Assembly: GCA_965662355.1 (NCBI GenBank)
Contig: CBFIHP010000001.1
Location: forward strand, 186,001-250,000
Source of the DNA: GCA-2683825 sp965662355
GTDB lineage: Bacteria; Planctomycetota; UBA1135; GCA-002686595
Direction of reading: 5' to 3'
Length of the DNA stretch: 64,000 nucleotides
Shown: positions 33,262 through 42,510 of the stretch, one piece after another
Position numbering within the stretch: position 1 is the stretch's first letter
How the letters are laid out: the number at the start of each line of letters is the position of its first letter
Notes under the pieces: generated by a model
Seen by the model: the letters and a program-made list of their open reading frames with translations, nothing else
What the model was told of the DNA's origin: nothing
The model's database searches: none
Translations under genes and position numbers: made by a program

Positions 33262-34553
33262 CCGGCTTCTTGGCGAGAACCGGGTTTGGAAATGCTTTTC
33301 ATGGACGCCGGACGGAGCTCCTTATCGCCCAGGAGATGGCCCATCTTGGTGCGTTTGGTTTCCAGGTAGCGCAAGTTGTTAGGGTTTGGTTCGGTACGAA
33401 GCGGGATCTGATCCACCAATTCCAGCCCGTAGCCACCGAGGCCGTGGATCTTCTTCGGGTTGTTGGTGAGGATCCTCATTCGCCGTACGCCCAGATAGTG
33501 GAGGATTTGAGCGCCAATGCCGTATTCGCGCAGGTCGGCCGGCAGCCCGAGGGCCTGGTTCGCCTCGACGGTGTCCATCCCTTCGTCCTGGAGCCGATAG
33601 GCCTTCAATTTGTTGGCGAGACCGATTCCGCGCCCCTCCTGACGCAGGTAGAGCAGAACCGCGTGCTCGGAGTTGGCGAGAACGCCCATGGCCTGGTGCA
33701 GCTGAGGCTCGCAATCACAGCGCTGAGAGCCAAAAACATCACCGGTCAGGCATTCGGAGTGCACGCGACAGTCGACGAGGCCCTCGACCGGCTCGCGCGG
33801 GCCATCCAGCCCGGGGCCGGGCATGCCACGGGTCAGCGCGACGTGTTCGGCTCCATCTACCTTCGAGCGAAACACGTGGGCCGTGAATTCGCCGTGGCGG
33901 GTGGGAAGCGGGACGTCCTCGACCGCGACCTCGATCAAACGCTCATGGCGGCGGCGATGGGTGATCAGATCGGCGATGGTCGCGATCTTCAGCCCGTGCT
34001 TCTTGGCAAAGACCTCCAGCTGGGGCATGCGAGCCATGGTCCCGTCGTCGTTCATGATCTCGCAGATCACGCCGGATTGGCTCTTCGCCTCGCAGAGACG
34101 GGCGAGATCGACCGTCCCCTCGGTCTGACCGCCGCGCACGAGCACGCCGCCCTCCTTGGCTCGCAAGGGAAAGATGTGGCCCGGTGTGGCAATGTCATCG
34201 GCCCCGGAATCGGGGTCGCTGGCCGTGCGGACGGTGTGGGCGCGATCGGCGGCGGAGATCCCGGTCGTCACCCCCCGGCGGGCCTCGATCGAGACCGTGA
34301 AGGCGGTGCCCATGCGCGAGGTGTTCGTGTCCGTCTGTGGCCGCAGGCCCAGGCGGTCGCACTCAGCACCCGACATGGGCAGGCAAATGAGCCCTCGACC
34401 CTCCCTTGCCATGAAGTTGATGGCCTCTGGAGTGACCTTCTCTGCCAACATCGTGAGGTCGCCCTCGTTCTCACGGCCGGGATCATCGACCAGGATGATC
34501 ATACGCCCGGCGCGCAGGTCTTCGATGACTTCGGGGATGGTGCTGATGCTCAT
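33255..34553 (-). CDS. ribBA: Bifunctional riboflavin enzyme: DHBP synthase / GTP cyclohydrolase II
   Basis: A 432-residue fusion. RibB (about residues 1-205) makes 3,4-dihydroxy-2-butanone 4-phosphate ('ILVDDPGRENEGDLTMLAEK', 'TPGHIFPL'). RibA (about 210-420) opens GTP ('RVHSECLTGDVFGSQRCDCE' with the three zinc cysteines, 'LRQEGRGIGLANKL'). Both active sites appear intact. I chose the ATG at 34553 because homology starts there; the longer frame to 34613 adds an unrelated tail. No FMN riboswitch is recognisable upstream. The sigma-factor gene begins 46 bases downstream on the same strand, so read-through is possible. Confidence 0.96.
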   Translation of the reverse strand: MSISTIPEVIEDLRAGRMIILVDDPGRENEGDLTMLAEKVTPEAINFMAREGRGLICLPMSGAECDRLGLRPQTDTNTSRMGTAFTVSIEARRGVTTGISAADRAHTVRTASDPDSGADDIATPGHIFPLRAKEGGVLVRGGQTEGTVDLARLCEAKSQSGVICEIMNDDGTMARMPQLEVFAKKHGLKIATIADLITHRRRHERLIEVAVEDVPLPTRHGEFTAHVFRSKVDGAEHVALTRGMPGPGLDGPREPVEGLVDCRVHSECLTGDVFGSQRCDCEPQLHQAMGVLANSEHAVLLYLRQEGRGIGLANKLKAYRLQDEGMDTVEANQALGLPADLREYGIGAQILHYLGVRRMRILTNNPKKIHGLGGYGLELVDQIPLRTEPNPNNLRYLETKRTKMGHLLGDKELRPASMKSISKPGSRQEAGE

Positions 34554-34794
34554 GGGGATCGTCTTGAAGAGGGGAATCCGGACACTGGGTGCGCTCCGGC
34601 GGGACGAATCCAAGGGCCATCATGGAGGCCCGACGCAAAACCCTCAACCCCCGCTCGGAAAAGCGGGCATAGAACGCCGGAAGAAGGGATTCGTCGTCTC
34701 TGCAAAGCACCGATTGAGCGCCGAGGCCCTGGGATGCGTCCGCGGTGAAGCGATCTGGCGATCCGCCGGTCTGCAACGTACGTTCGCTGCAGCG

Positions 34795-36888
34795 ATGAAG
34801 AGACCCTTCCTTCTATTAGCCCCGATCCTCGCCCTGGCTTGCATCTCCAGCGAGCCGCCGCCCCCCGATCCCGAGCCGCCCTCCGCACGGGCGCGCGGGG
34901 CCCCCATTCATCTGCAACGGACCCCGGCCCTGGACGAAGTGCGCCAGATCCAGGACGAGCGCTGGGATGGGGATGGTCGCCTCTACGAGCTGGCGCGCTC
35001 CGACGATGCGGAGGTGCGGGCCGCAGCCGTCACGGCCCTCGGGCGCTTGCCGTTTCCGAGGTTCGGCGAAACGACTACGCGCGCTCTGTGCACGGCTCTG
35101 GAGGATCCGGACGCGGGCGTCCAGCGCAAAGCAGCCTTCGCCCTGGGGCAAAGGCTCGATCCCGCCTGCGCCAAGGCGCTTGTAGCGCAACGCGAGAGCA
35201 CCGACCCGCTCTTGCGCGCGTATGTGATCGAGGCCGCCGGGCGTTTCGACGACATGCATACGCGATTGCACATCGAGGTCCTGTCGGCACTCGAGGACCC
35301 CGATGCCTTTGTGCGTTACAAGGCCGCCGCGGCGACGGCTCTTTGGGATTCGAAAGCCCCGGACGCCGCACGCGTGAATCGCGACCTGATGGACGCGCTG
35401 ATCCCCTTTTCGATGCGGCGTCACCAGCGCTCGAAGAACGCCGAGGAAGCCGAGTTCGTCTGGCGCATCCTCTACGCATTGGCTCGCCGCGGTGCGGTGG
35501 AGGCTCGTGGAACCTTCATCGAATACGCGGACTCCCGCAACCCGCTCGAGCAGCTCTTCGCCCTCCGCGGTCTCGCGAAGCTCCCACCCGACGAAGCCAG
35601 CGTCGACGTGGTGATCAATGCGCTGGTCGAAACGGACGATTGGCGTTGTGCCTACGAGGCTATCGTCGCCCTCGGGAACTTCGGAGATCCCAAGGCCATC
35701 CCGATCTTGAAGCGCACGGTCGAGGACGCATCGGCCCACGTGCGCGCGGCGACGGTCGAGACTCTGGCTTCGTTCCCCAAGAACCGCGACAAGATCGTGC
35801 CCATCCTGCAGAGAGGATCGTTGGATCTCTCCGCGACCGTCCGCAGCGCGGCCCTCCGCGCCCGCGTACGCTTACACGAACTCGATGACGCGCTGGAGAT
35901 TCTCGAACACCGCTCGCGCAACGAGGACCCCATCGTTCGACTCGCGGTCGCTCAGATGGCGGGTGAACTCGAAGTCGCGTCGGATCGAATCTATCCACTG
36001 CTTTGCAAGCTGGCCGAGGATCCCAGTTTGCTCGTTGCCACGCGTGCGGTCGAAGCCCTGGGGATGCACATGACCGAGGCCATTCGCGAGCTGTTGCACG
36101 GCTATCTCGCGGACGACGACAACGGCAAGCGACTGTCGGCGGTGATGGCGCTACGCAAGAGCCCCGACCCCGCGGATGTTGCGCCCCTGATCAAGGCCAT
36201 CGAGGGCTCGTCGGGCGACATCTCGACCGAGATCGCCTTCAACGGGCTACGCAACCTGGGCGAGATCAAAGGGGAGGCTGCGGAGAGTTTCCTGCGTAGG
36301 CAGGTCATGGATCAACGACCGTACGTCGCCCACGTTGCGCGCGAGGTTCTCCAGGAGGCCTTTGGTGCCGAAATCGATCCTGCCCTGGATCTAGAAGCTG
36401 TCTCCACCGAGGCCGTCCCACGGGCGGGTATCGATTATCCGGCCTGGGCAACCAACCCGATCATCACGATCGTCACCAGCCGAGGGTCGATGATTTTCGA
36501 GCTGCTTCCCCTGGAGGCGCCGCTGCACGTCTTCAACTTTTTGACGCTTGTCGAGCGCGAGCACTACGCGGGCACCACGTTCCATCGCGTCGTCCCGGAC
36601 TTCGTTGTCCAGGGCGGTGACGCCCGTGGCGATGGCAACGGCGCAACGCCGTGGCGCGGAGCCGGGCTGCGTAGTGAATTCACACCTCGTAGCTATGAGC
36701 GTGGTTGCCTCGGCATGCCGCGCCACGCGGACCCCGATTCCGGGGGGAGCCAGTTCTTCATCACGCATCGGCCGACACCGCACCTGGACGGACGCTACAC
36801 GATCTTCGGTGTCTTGCGAAGTGGAGGCGACATTCTCGATCGAATCGAGATCGGAGACCGCATCCTCGACGTGCGCGTACTTCCCTAA
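34795..36888 (+). CDS. HEAT-repeat lipoprotein with C-terminal cyclophilin domain
   Basis: A 697-residue lipoprotein (signal ending 'ILALACISS'). Residues about 60-530 consist of some 12 HEAT-like repeats of the type 'DAEVRAAAVTALGRL', 'DAGVQRKAAFALGQ' and 'DAFVRYKAAAATAL'. Residues from about 554 form a cyclophilin-type peptidyl-prolyl isomerase: 'TSRGSMIFELLPLEAP', 'FHRVVPDFVVQGGD' (catalytic Arg), 'GGSQFFIT' and 'LDGRYTIFG'. It probably folds or scaffolds envelope proteins in the periplasm. It is divergent from ribBA, with 241 bases between starts. The ATG at 34795 is the first one that gives a signal peptide. Confidence 0.92.
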   Translation: MKRPFLLLAPILALACISSEPPPPDPEPPSARARGAPIHLQRTPALDEVRQIQDERWDGDGRLYELARSDDAEVRAAAVTALGRLPFPRFGETTTRALCTALEDPDAGVQRKAAFALGQRLDPACAKALVAQRESTDPLLRAYVIEAAGRFDDMHTRLHIEVLSALEDPDAFVRYKAAAATALWDSKAPDAARVNRDLMDALIPFSMRRHQRSKNAEEAEFVWRILYALARRGAVEARGTFIEYADSRNPLEQLFALRGLAKLPPDEASVDVVINALVETDDWRCAYEAIVALGNFGDPKAIPILKRTVEDASAHVRAATVETLASFPKNRDKIVPILQRGSLDLSATVRSAALRARVRLHELDDALEILEHRSRNEDPIVRLAVAQMAGELEVASDRIYPLLCKLAEDPSLLVATRAVEALGMHMTEAIRELLHGYLADDDNGKRLSAVMALRKSPDPADVAPLIKAIEGSSGDISTEIAFNGLRNLGEIKGEAAESFLRRQVMDQRPYVAHVAREVLQEAFGAEIDPALDLEAVSTEAVPRAGIDYPAWATNPIITIVTSRGSMIFELLPLEAPLHVFNFLTLVEREHYAGTTFHRVVPDFVVQGGDARGDGNGATPWRGAGLRSEFTPRSYERGCLGMPRHADPDSGGSQFFITHRPTPHLDGRYTIFGVLRSGGDILDRIEIGDRILDVRVLP

Positions 36889-37145
36889 CGGGTCTCGAAC
36901 GTCCTGTGATAGACGGTGGAGAGGAGGTGGAAAAGTAGGCCTTCTAGCCCCATAAGCACCTGCTATTTGGAAACTTGGAGTCCTCCACATACGGTGGATT
37001 GTTGTGGAAAAGCTTTCGTTCTCTGGTGGCGCGGCGCGCCGTCGAAGGAAAGCCGCGAGCTTGAGCTTTGCTCGGAACGCGTTGCGTGCCGATGGGGATG
37101 TGGGTCGAAGACGATCCCACACCATCAGACTCCCAGTTCCGCAAC

Positions 37146-38342
37146 ATGGACACGCAAAAGGCCCCCAGCACTACACCCCGAAGCCAGCAGAGAACTGCTC
37201 GCTGGTTGATCGGCGCCGTATTGCTCGCGCTCTCCGTTCAGCTCGCAGATCACCTTTCGAGCGTTCATAACCAGCTCGAGCGATTGGAATCCTCGCGACG
37301 CAACCAGGCGGCGCTGTTCCGTCAGGGCCTCTTCGGAGTGCGCGACGAGATCTCCTCGATCCGTACCGAGGTCGTTTCCAACCTCGATGAAGTGGAGGAG
37401 GCCAACAGCCTCGCCGGCCGCTTGCGCCAGGCCGAGACGCTCCTCGGCGACATCGGACGCGCGGTCGAAGCCCAGACGTCCAATCTGACGGAACTCGCCG
37501 AGGCCCAGGCGGTTCTGCCTTCGTCCACGGAGATCCTCAGTCAAGACGAACAACTGCGCGAGCTGAACGAACTGGTTTCCTCGACGCACAAGGCCGCCTT
37601 CGACACGATGGAGAGGGTGCAGCGCATCGATCAAGAGTTCGTCACGCGCGATCTCTCGACCATGTGGCGCGAGCTGGTCGGTCCGGTCGTGCAGCTGGCT
37701 GGCGAGTCCAGCGTCGGCAGTGGGGTGTTGCTCGAATCGGTCTGGGACGCATCTCGTGCGACCTACAGCACCTACTTGATCACGGCCTGGCACGTCGTGC
37801 GCGACATCCAGGGCGACCTTTCGAACACCGCGATGCCGGTTCCCGTGAACATCTATCACGAGGACGGCTCGATTCAGCCCGAGGAAGCCAAGCTCTTGGT
37901 CTTCAACGTCGAGCTGGACGCGGCCTTGCTGGAGATCCACACTCCGGATCTGCTGCCCAACAGCGCCTCGCTGGCGACGCGCAAGCAACTGGCCAACACG
38001 CGCATCTTCGATCGCATCTACGCCGTCGGCTGCCCCCTGGGCAACGACCCGATTCCGACGCCCGGTGAAGTGGCCACGTGCCGCCATCGCGTCGAGGGCG
38101 AGCTGTACTGGATGATCAACGCGCCGACGTACATCGGCAACTCAGGCGGCGGAATCTTCGACGCCGAGACGCACGAACTGCTCGGCATCTTCTCCAAGAT
38201 CTACACACACGGTTCGCTGCGCCCGACGATCGTCCCGCACATGGGCCTCGTGACTCCGCTCTCGGAGATCTATGGATGGCTCGATGAAGAGGGCTACGAG
38301 AAGCTCGTGCCCACCGCGCGCAACGCTTCGACGAAGCGCTAG
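37146..38342 (+). CDS. Membrane-anchored trypsin-like serine protease
   Basis: A 398-residue protein with an N-terminal signal anchor ('WLIGAVLLALSVQLADHL'), a coiled-coil of about 110 residues ('LERLESSRRNQAALFRQGLF') and a chymotrypsin-fold domain. The catalytic triad is visible: His in 'ITAWHVV', Asp in 'VELDAALLEI', Ser in 'YIGNSGGGIFD'. No PDZ domain follows, so it differs from DegP/HtrA. It is probably active in the periplasm, held to the inner membrane. In-frame ATGs upstream (37068, 37092) are possible; none has a clear ribosome site. The next gene, sulfatase-like, starts 12 bases downstream. Confidence 0.85.
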   Translation: MDTQKAPSTTPRSQQRTARWLIGAVLLALSVQLADHLSSVHNQLERLESSRRNQAALFRQGLFGVRDEISSIRTEVVSNLDEVEEANSLAGRLRQAETLLGDIGRAVEAQTSNLTELAEAQAVLPSSTEILSQDEQLRELNELVSSTHKAAFDTMERVQRIDQEFVTRDLSTMWRELVGPVVQLAGESSVGSGVLLESVWDASRATYSTYLITAWHVVRDIQGDLSNTAMPVPVNIYHEDGSIQPEEAKLLVFNVELDAALLEIHTPDLLPNSASLATRKQLANTRIFDRIYAVGCPLGNDPIPTPGEVATCRHRVEGELYWMINAPTYIGNSGGGIFDAETHELLGIFSKIYTHGSLRPTIVPHMGLVTPLSEIYGWLDEEGYEKLVPTARNASTKR

Positions 38343-38354
38343 CGTCTATCGATC

Positions 38355-40832
38355 GTGAAACGGCGGGGCTTCGCTGCAACGCTCTGTGGCCTGTGGCTGA
38401 GCGTGGCTTCGTGTGGCGACCAACACGCGCCCGCCCCCTATGGCAGCGAGGGTTCCGTTAACCTGCTCGCCCGCGACCCCGATGCGCTCATCCAGCAGCC
38501 GGGGTCGCGAACGCCGACCCTGGAAGCCGGCTGGGGCGCGGACCGGGAGTATGGTTGGGTGCGCTGGGGCGAGAAACGCGGGGGCCAACCCTTCGTGTGG
38601 TCGCGGCAGCGCAAGGCCTACCTGGCTCTGGAGTGCATCTCGCCCAGGGATCGCACGTTGGTCCTGCGCGCGTGGAAACCAAAGGGCGCTCCCGAGGACT
38701 TCGTGGCGACGGTTTCGTTGAACGGTCTCGAGGTCGGGTCGATGACGCTGTCTGAGCGGCCCGCCGTACACACCATCGAGACCCCTGCAGCGGCGTGGCG
38801 TGCGGGGCGCAATCGCCTGGCCGTTTCCGTCCCGGAAACCGTGCGCCAGGAAGGCGGCCAGGAGATCGGATTCGCGCTCGGTGCCCTCCACTACGATGAC
38901 GAACGCCGTGTCGTCGCAGATCGCAAGCGCCGCCGACTCCGCCTGGCCGGCGAAACCGCGGCTCACTACGCGATCGAACTGCTCTCACCGACGCAGCTCT
39001 ACATGGCGGGCAAGGCGTCGGGTGAATGTTCACTCGAGCTACGTGTGTACGGAATCGATGCGAATTCCGGTGTGCGAACGGAAGAGCTCACGAGCCAGAG
39101 CATTCGCATGCAGGACGACGCGTTGCAGCGAGCCCTGGACCTCCCCAGTCTTTCCGGCCGGCTCGAGATCGAGCTGGCTCTGAAAGGCGATGCTGCTTCG
39201 CACTTCGACTTCGAGCGACTCGAGTTGCGGGAAACCGTCCCCAGCGAGCGCTTCCCGATCATCTTCATCAGCATCGACACGCTCTCGGCGCAGCACCTGT
39301 CGGCGTACGGGTATGAGCGGCCCACGTCACCGCAACTGGAGCGCTTTGCCGCGGACGCCATCGTATTCGAGAACTGCATGTCGAACACGACGTGGACGCT
39401 GCCGAGCTACATGTCGCAGATGACGGGGCTCTTTCCGTACTCGCACCGGCTCTATCCCGGCCGCCAGGCGGAGATGTGGGAGCTTTGGCATCTGTCCGAC
39501 AACCGCTGGACGTTGGCCGAGCTCCTGCGCTCGGCGGGCTGGGCGACCGGCGGATTCGTCGACAACGATTGGATCACCGAACGTTTCGGCCTGGCGCAAG
39601 GCTTCGACCATTTCGACGCCAGCGCGGCGGCGCTCCCGATCGACGATCCCGAAGGCGGAATCCAGCACGTCACTCGGCTGGCCAGAAACTGGCTCGACGA
39701 GCTCGGTCCGGCGGAGCCCTTCTTTCTCTTCCTGCATGCCTTCGACGTGCACGGTCCGTACATCGCTGACTCTTCCCATCGCGGCACGTTTTGCAAGCAG
39801 CTGGACCTGAGCCATCGCGCTCCCGCGGGCGGAGGCGTGGCCTTCGGCATCATCCCGAGCTATGTCGCCGAGACCTTGACGCCGGAGGTCATCCCCCCGA
39901 CGCTGCCGACCGAGCCGCTGAAGGCCGCCTACGACGAGGTCATCCGCATGGTGGACACCGAGCTGGGCCGCTTCTTCGAACACCTACGCACCGTGGCCCT
40001 CTACGAGCGAAGCTTGATCATCGTCAGCGCCGACCACGGGGAGACCATGGCGAATTCCTCCATGCTGTTCGGACACGGCGTGCTCGACCAAGACGTGCTC
40101 CACATCCCCCTGCTCGTCAAGCTGCCCGATAGCGCGAGGGGAGGTTCACGGGTTATCGAGCCAGTGCAACTCGTCGACCTCTACCCGACGATCCTCGAGT
40201 TGATCGGCCGCGAGCCCACGGCCTCCCTGCACGGAGCCTCGCTCGTGCCTCTCTTGCAAGGACACGAGGCGCCGCGCCGGCCGTTGCTCTCGGAGGGCGG
40301 CGCCATGCAGCAGGCAGCGCTTTTCGAGGGACGTTGGAAGCTTGTCGAGAAACGCCTGGGTAGGGATTCGACGCATTCCATCCTGATCAGCGCGCCACAT
40401 CAGACCCTCGAATGGGCCCGGAAAAAGCGCGAGAGCATGCTGGCAAGCGGTTCCCGATCCGGTCTCTTCCGGTGGATGGATGACAAGCTGCTCTCGACCA
40501 CCTTCTTCTTCGAGCGCTACCGAACCGGTTTGACCGAAGAGCTGCATCAACGCATGCAAAGCTCGCCAGAGTACGCGCGCATGATTCGCTTCTTGCGCAA
40601 GGCCAACGATACGCCCGTGTACGAGCTCTACGACCTCGAAGCGGATCCCCGCTGCGCAAAGGACCTGGCCGGTTCCAGGCCAGAGATCGTCGCGAAATTG
40701 CGCGTGTTACTGCGAGAGCAACAAGCGCGCCGCGACGAAGCACAGAAATTGGCGCTCCCTCCCCAGGCCCCGCCGGCGCTGGGCACCATCGAGCTGGAGC
40801 GGCTACGGGCCCTCGGATATCTCGGCGAGTGA
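38355..40832 (+). CDS. Large sulfatase-superfamily lipoprotein with N-terminal beta domain
   Basis: An 825-residue lipoprotein (lipobox SVASC, C20; GTG start). Residues about 30-290 form an all-beta region, possibly two carbohydrate-binding-like sandwiches. The alkaline-phosphatase-superfamily domain follows from 300: 'IIFISIDTLSAQHLSAYGYE' (metal D308), 'TTWTLPSYMSQMTG', 'FLHAFDVHGPY' and 'IIVSADHGETMANSSM'. The nucleophile position is Thr (T348), and no CxPxR formylglycine signature is present. The C-terminus is 'RLRALGYLGE'. It lies 12 bases after the anchored protease. The target is likely a phospho- or sulfo-ester in the envelope, which I cannot specify. Confidence 0.85.
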   Translation: MKRRGFAATLCGLWLSVASCGDQHAPAPYGSEGSVNLLARDPDALIQQPGSRTPTLEAGWGADREYGWVRWGEKRGGQPFVWSRQRKAYLALECISPRDRTLVLRAWKPKGAPEDFVATVSLNGLEVGSMTLSERPAVHTIETPAAAWRAGRNRLAVSVPETVRQEGGQEIGFALGALHYDDERRVVADRKRRRLRLAGETAAHYAIELLSPTQLYMAGKASGECSLELRVYGIDANSGVRTEELTSQSIRMQDDALQRALDLPSLSGRLEIELALKGDAASHFDFERLELRETVPSERFPIIFISIDTLSAQHLSAYGYERPTSPQLERFAADAIVFENCMSNTTWTLPSYMSQMTGLFPYSHRLYPGRQAEMWELWHLSDNRWTLAELLRSAGWATGGFVDNDWITERFGLAQGFDHFDASAAALPIDDPEGGIQHVTRLARNWLDELGPAEPFFLFLHAFDVHGPYIADSSHRGTFCKQLDLSHRAPAGGGVAFGIIPSYVAETLTPEVIPPTLPTEPLKAAYDEVIRMVDTELGRFFEHLRTVALYERSLIIVSADHGETMANSSMLFGHGVLDQDVLHIPLLVKLPDSARGGSRVIEPVQLVDLYPTILELIGREPTASLHGASLVPLLQGHEAPRRPLLSEGGAMQQAALFEGRWKLVEKRLGRDSTHSILISAPHQTLEWARKKRESMLASGSRSGLFRWMDDKLLSTTFFFERYRTGLTEELHQRMQSSPEYARMIRFLRKANDTPVYELYDLEADPRCAKDLAGSRPEIVAKLRVLLREQQARRDEAQKLALPPQAPPALGTIELERLRALGYLGE

Positions 40833-40846
40833 CACCAGATAATGCG

Positions 40847-40874
40847 GCGGATCACTCTCCGCGGATCACTCCCC
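40847..40874. repeat. 14-bp tandem direct repeat at a stop codon
   Basis: GCGGATCACTCTCC (40847-40860) is followed directly by GCGGATCACTCCCC (40861-40874), one mismatch. The second copy contains the stop codon of the minus-strand PQQ propeller gene (TCA at 40866-40868). It resembles the 17-bp duplication at 20426-20459. Confidence 0.8.
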
Positions 40875-42248
40875 CACGCAGACCAAGTGCCCGCGCGTAC
40901 GGAAGAACAAGCGTCCCTCTGAAATCGCCGGGGTCGACAGGCACGTTTCCCCCAGATCGTTGACCGCGACTTCGTCGAACTCGGGGCCGGCGCGGATCAC
41001 GTGGACCGTGCCGCTTTCGGCGGTGAAGTAAATCATGTCGTTGGCTTGCACGGCCGACCCGCTGAAACCGGACTGACCACGGCCGAGCCGTTCGCGGTAG
41101 ACGCCCTCGCCGCTGAAGGCGTCGAAGACGGCCAGGATACCGCCGTCGCTGCAACAGTAGAGCAGTCCGTCGTCGACCAATGGCGTCTGCATGTAAATGC
41201 CACGGTTCAGGTGGCTCCACTCCAACGCTTCGCATTGCGACGCGTCGGCGCTCAATAATCCCTCGGCATCAGCGTGGATGGCATAGATCGGTCGCACACG
41301 GCCGTGGGCACTGGTGATGTAGATGAGATCTTCTTCGACGATCGGTGTCGGTACGGGGACATCGCCACCGCCTACCAGTTTCCAGAGCTCCTTGCCGCTC
41401 TCGAGCTCATAGCCGCCGATGTGCTTGTATCCGTTCACGATGATCTGGGGCTTGTCGCCCGCGCCGACTTCGTGCACCTGTGGTGTGGACCAGGTCGGCG
41501 GTTCGTCGCGTGCGACACGCCAGATGTCCTTGCCCGTGCTTGCATCGAGGACCGTCAGAAAGGATTGGGCTTGAATATCGCACTGCACGATGACCTTGTC
41601 CTCGTAGAGCACCGGCGAGCTGGCGAAGCCCCACTGATACTGGTCGGCTTCGCTGGGATCGACGCCATTGGGAGCTCCGGCATCGAGCACGCCGAAGTTA
41701 CGGCTCCAGAGCTTGTTGCCCTCGTGATCGAAGGCGTGCAACCCCTCGGAACCGAAGAAGGCGATCACGCGTTCCGAATCGCAAGCCGGCGACGAATTCG
41801 CGTGGGTCGACTTGGGATGGCGCTTCGTCAGGGGCACACCACGGTGTGCTTCTTGCTTCCACAAGAGCTTGCCGTCGCGTTTGTCGAGGCATATCAACTG
41901 GTAGGAATGTTCCCCTTCGTCAGGGACGGAATCACCGGAGCCGTAGCCCTCCGAGCCATAAAGGCTAGAGAGCTTGGCTGCCCCCGCCGTGCGCAACGCC
42001 GTGGTGACATACACACGATTCCCCCAGACGATGGGGCTCGAGTGGGCAAGCCCGCTGACCGGGACACGCCACACGACACCTTCGCCGGACTCGACATCCC
42101 AACGCGTCGCAACCATACCCCTGGCGGGACTCTGTCCGCGAGCGCGATGGCCGCGGAACTGGGGCCAGTCGCGATGAGCTTGAAACGTGTCCTCGTCCGA
42201 CGAGGGACTGAGGGTCATGCAGGCGAGGAGAAGCGGTAGCATCGTCAT
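40866..42248 (-). CDS. Secreted PQQ-type beta-propeller protein
   Basis: A 460-residue protein starting 'MTMLPLLLACMTLSPSSDED', a short signal or lipoprotein-like peptide. Propeller blades follow, opening 'DWPQFRGHRARGQSPARG' and repeating 'LDKRDGKLLWKQE', 'LDASTGKDIWRV' and 'YELESGKELWKLVGG'. It is a paralogue of the protein at 9384-10733 and ends similarly ('LFFRTRGHLVCVGE'). The longer frame to 42449 adds a non-signal-like N-terminus. No catalytic domain is evident. The gene is divergent from the large sulfatase-like gene at 42511. Confidence 0.85.
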   Translation of the reverse strand: MTMLPLLLACMTLSPSSDEDTFQAHRDWPQFRGHRARGQSPARGMVATRWDVESGEGVVWRVPVSGLAHSSPIVWGNRVYVTTALRTAGAAKLSSLYGSEGYGSGDSVPDEGEHSYQLICLDKRDGKLLWKQEAHRGVPLTKRHPKSTHANSSPACDSERVIAFFGSEGLHAFDHEGNKLWSRNFGVLDAGAPNGVDPSEADQYQWGFASSPVLYEDKVIVQCDIQAQSFLTVLDASTGKDIWRVARDEPPTWSTPQVHEVGAGDKPQIIVNGYKHIGGYELESGKELWKLVGGGDVPVPTPIVEEDLIYITSAHGRVRPIYAIHADAEGLLSADASQCEALEWSHLNRGIYMQTPLVDDGLLYCCSDGGILAVFDAFSGEGVYRERLGRGQSGFSGSAVQANDMIYFTAESGTVHVIRAGPEFDEVAVNDLGETCLSTPAISEGRLFFRTRGHLVCVGE

Positions 42249-42312
42249 GGGGGGACCACGGTAACCTCGCGCCCGTCTCGCCGTGTCGCATCCCGGTAAA
42301 CAGCTCGACAAG

Positions 42313-42375
42313 AGTCCCCCTTTCTCGCATTGCGTGACGGGCTTCGAACGAGTCTCCTCGCGACACAGGGGGACT
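42313..42375. repeat. Inverted repeat in a divergent promoter region
   Basis: AGTCCCCC (42313-42320) and GGGGGACT (42368-42375) form an inverted repeat with 47 bases between the arms, inside the 262-base divergent interval. It could be an operator for both neighbours, but arms this short and GC-rich can arise by chance. Confidence 0.3.
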
Positions 42376-42413
42376 AGGCTCCCGTGTAAGAACTCGCGCT
42401 CGGACCCGCTCGC

Positions 42414-42444
42414 TTGAAACGAAGCTAGGCGCAATCCGTATAAG
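42414..42444 (+). promoter_or_regulatory. Possible sigma-70-type promoter for the large sulfatase-like gene
   Basis: TTGAAA (42414-42419) and TATAAG (42439-42444) match the -35 and -10 consensus at 4 and 5 of 6 positions. The spacer of 19 bases is longer than usual. It would give a leader of about 60 bases before the ATG at 42511. Confidence 0.3.
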
Positions 42445-42510
42445 CCCATTGACTCGACCAGACTCCGTGGGGGACGGGGCTAGCCCGATCTCCGACGCTT
42501 GGATTCCATA

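Noticed and set aside
34554..34794. Possible FMN riboswitch before ribBA
   Set aside because: The conserved RFN-element segments are not present on the minus strand in this interval.
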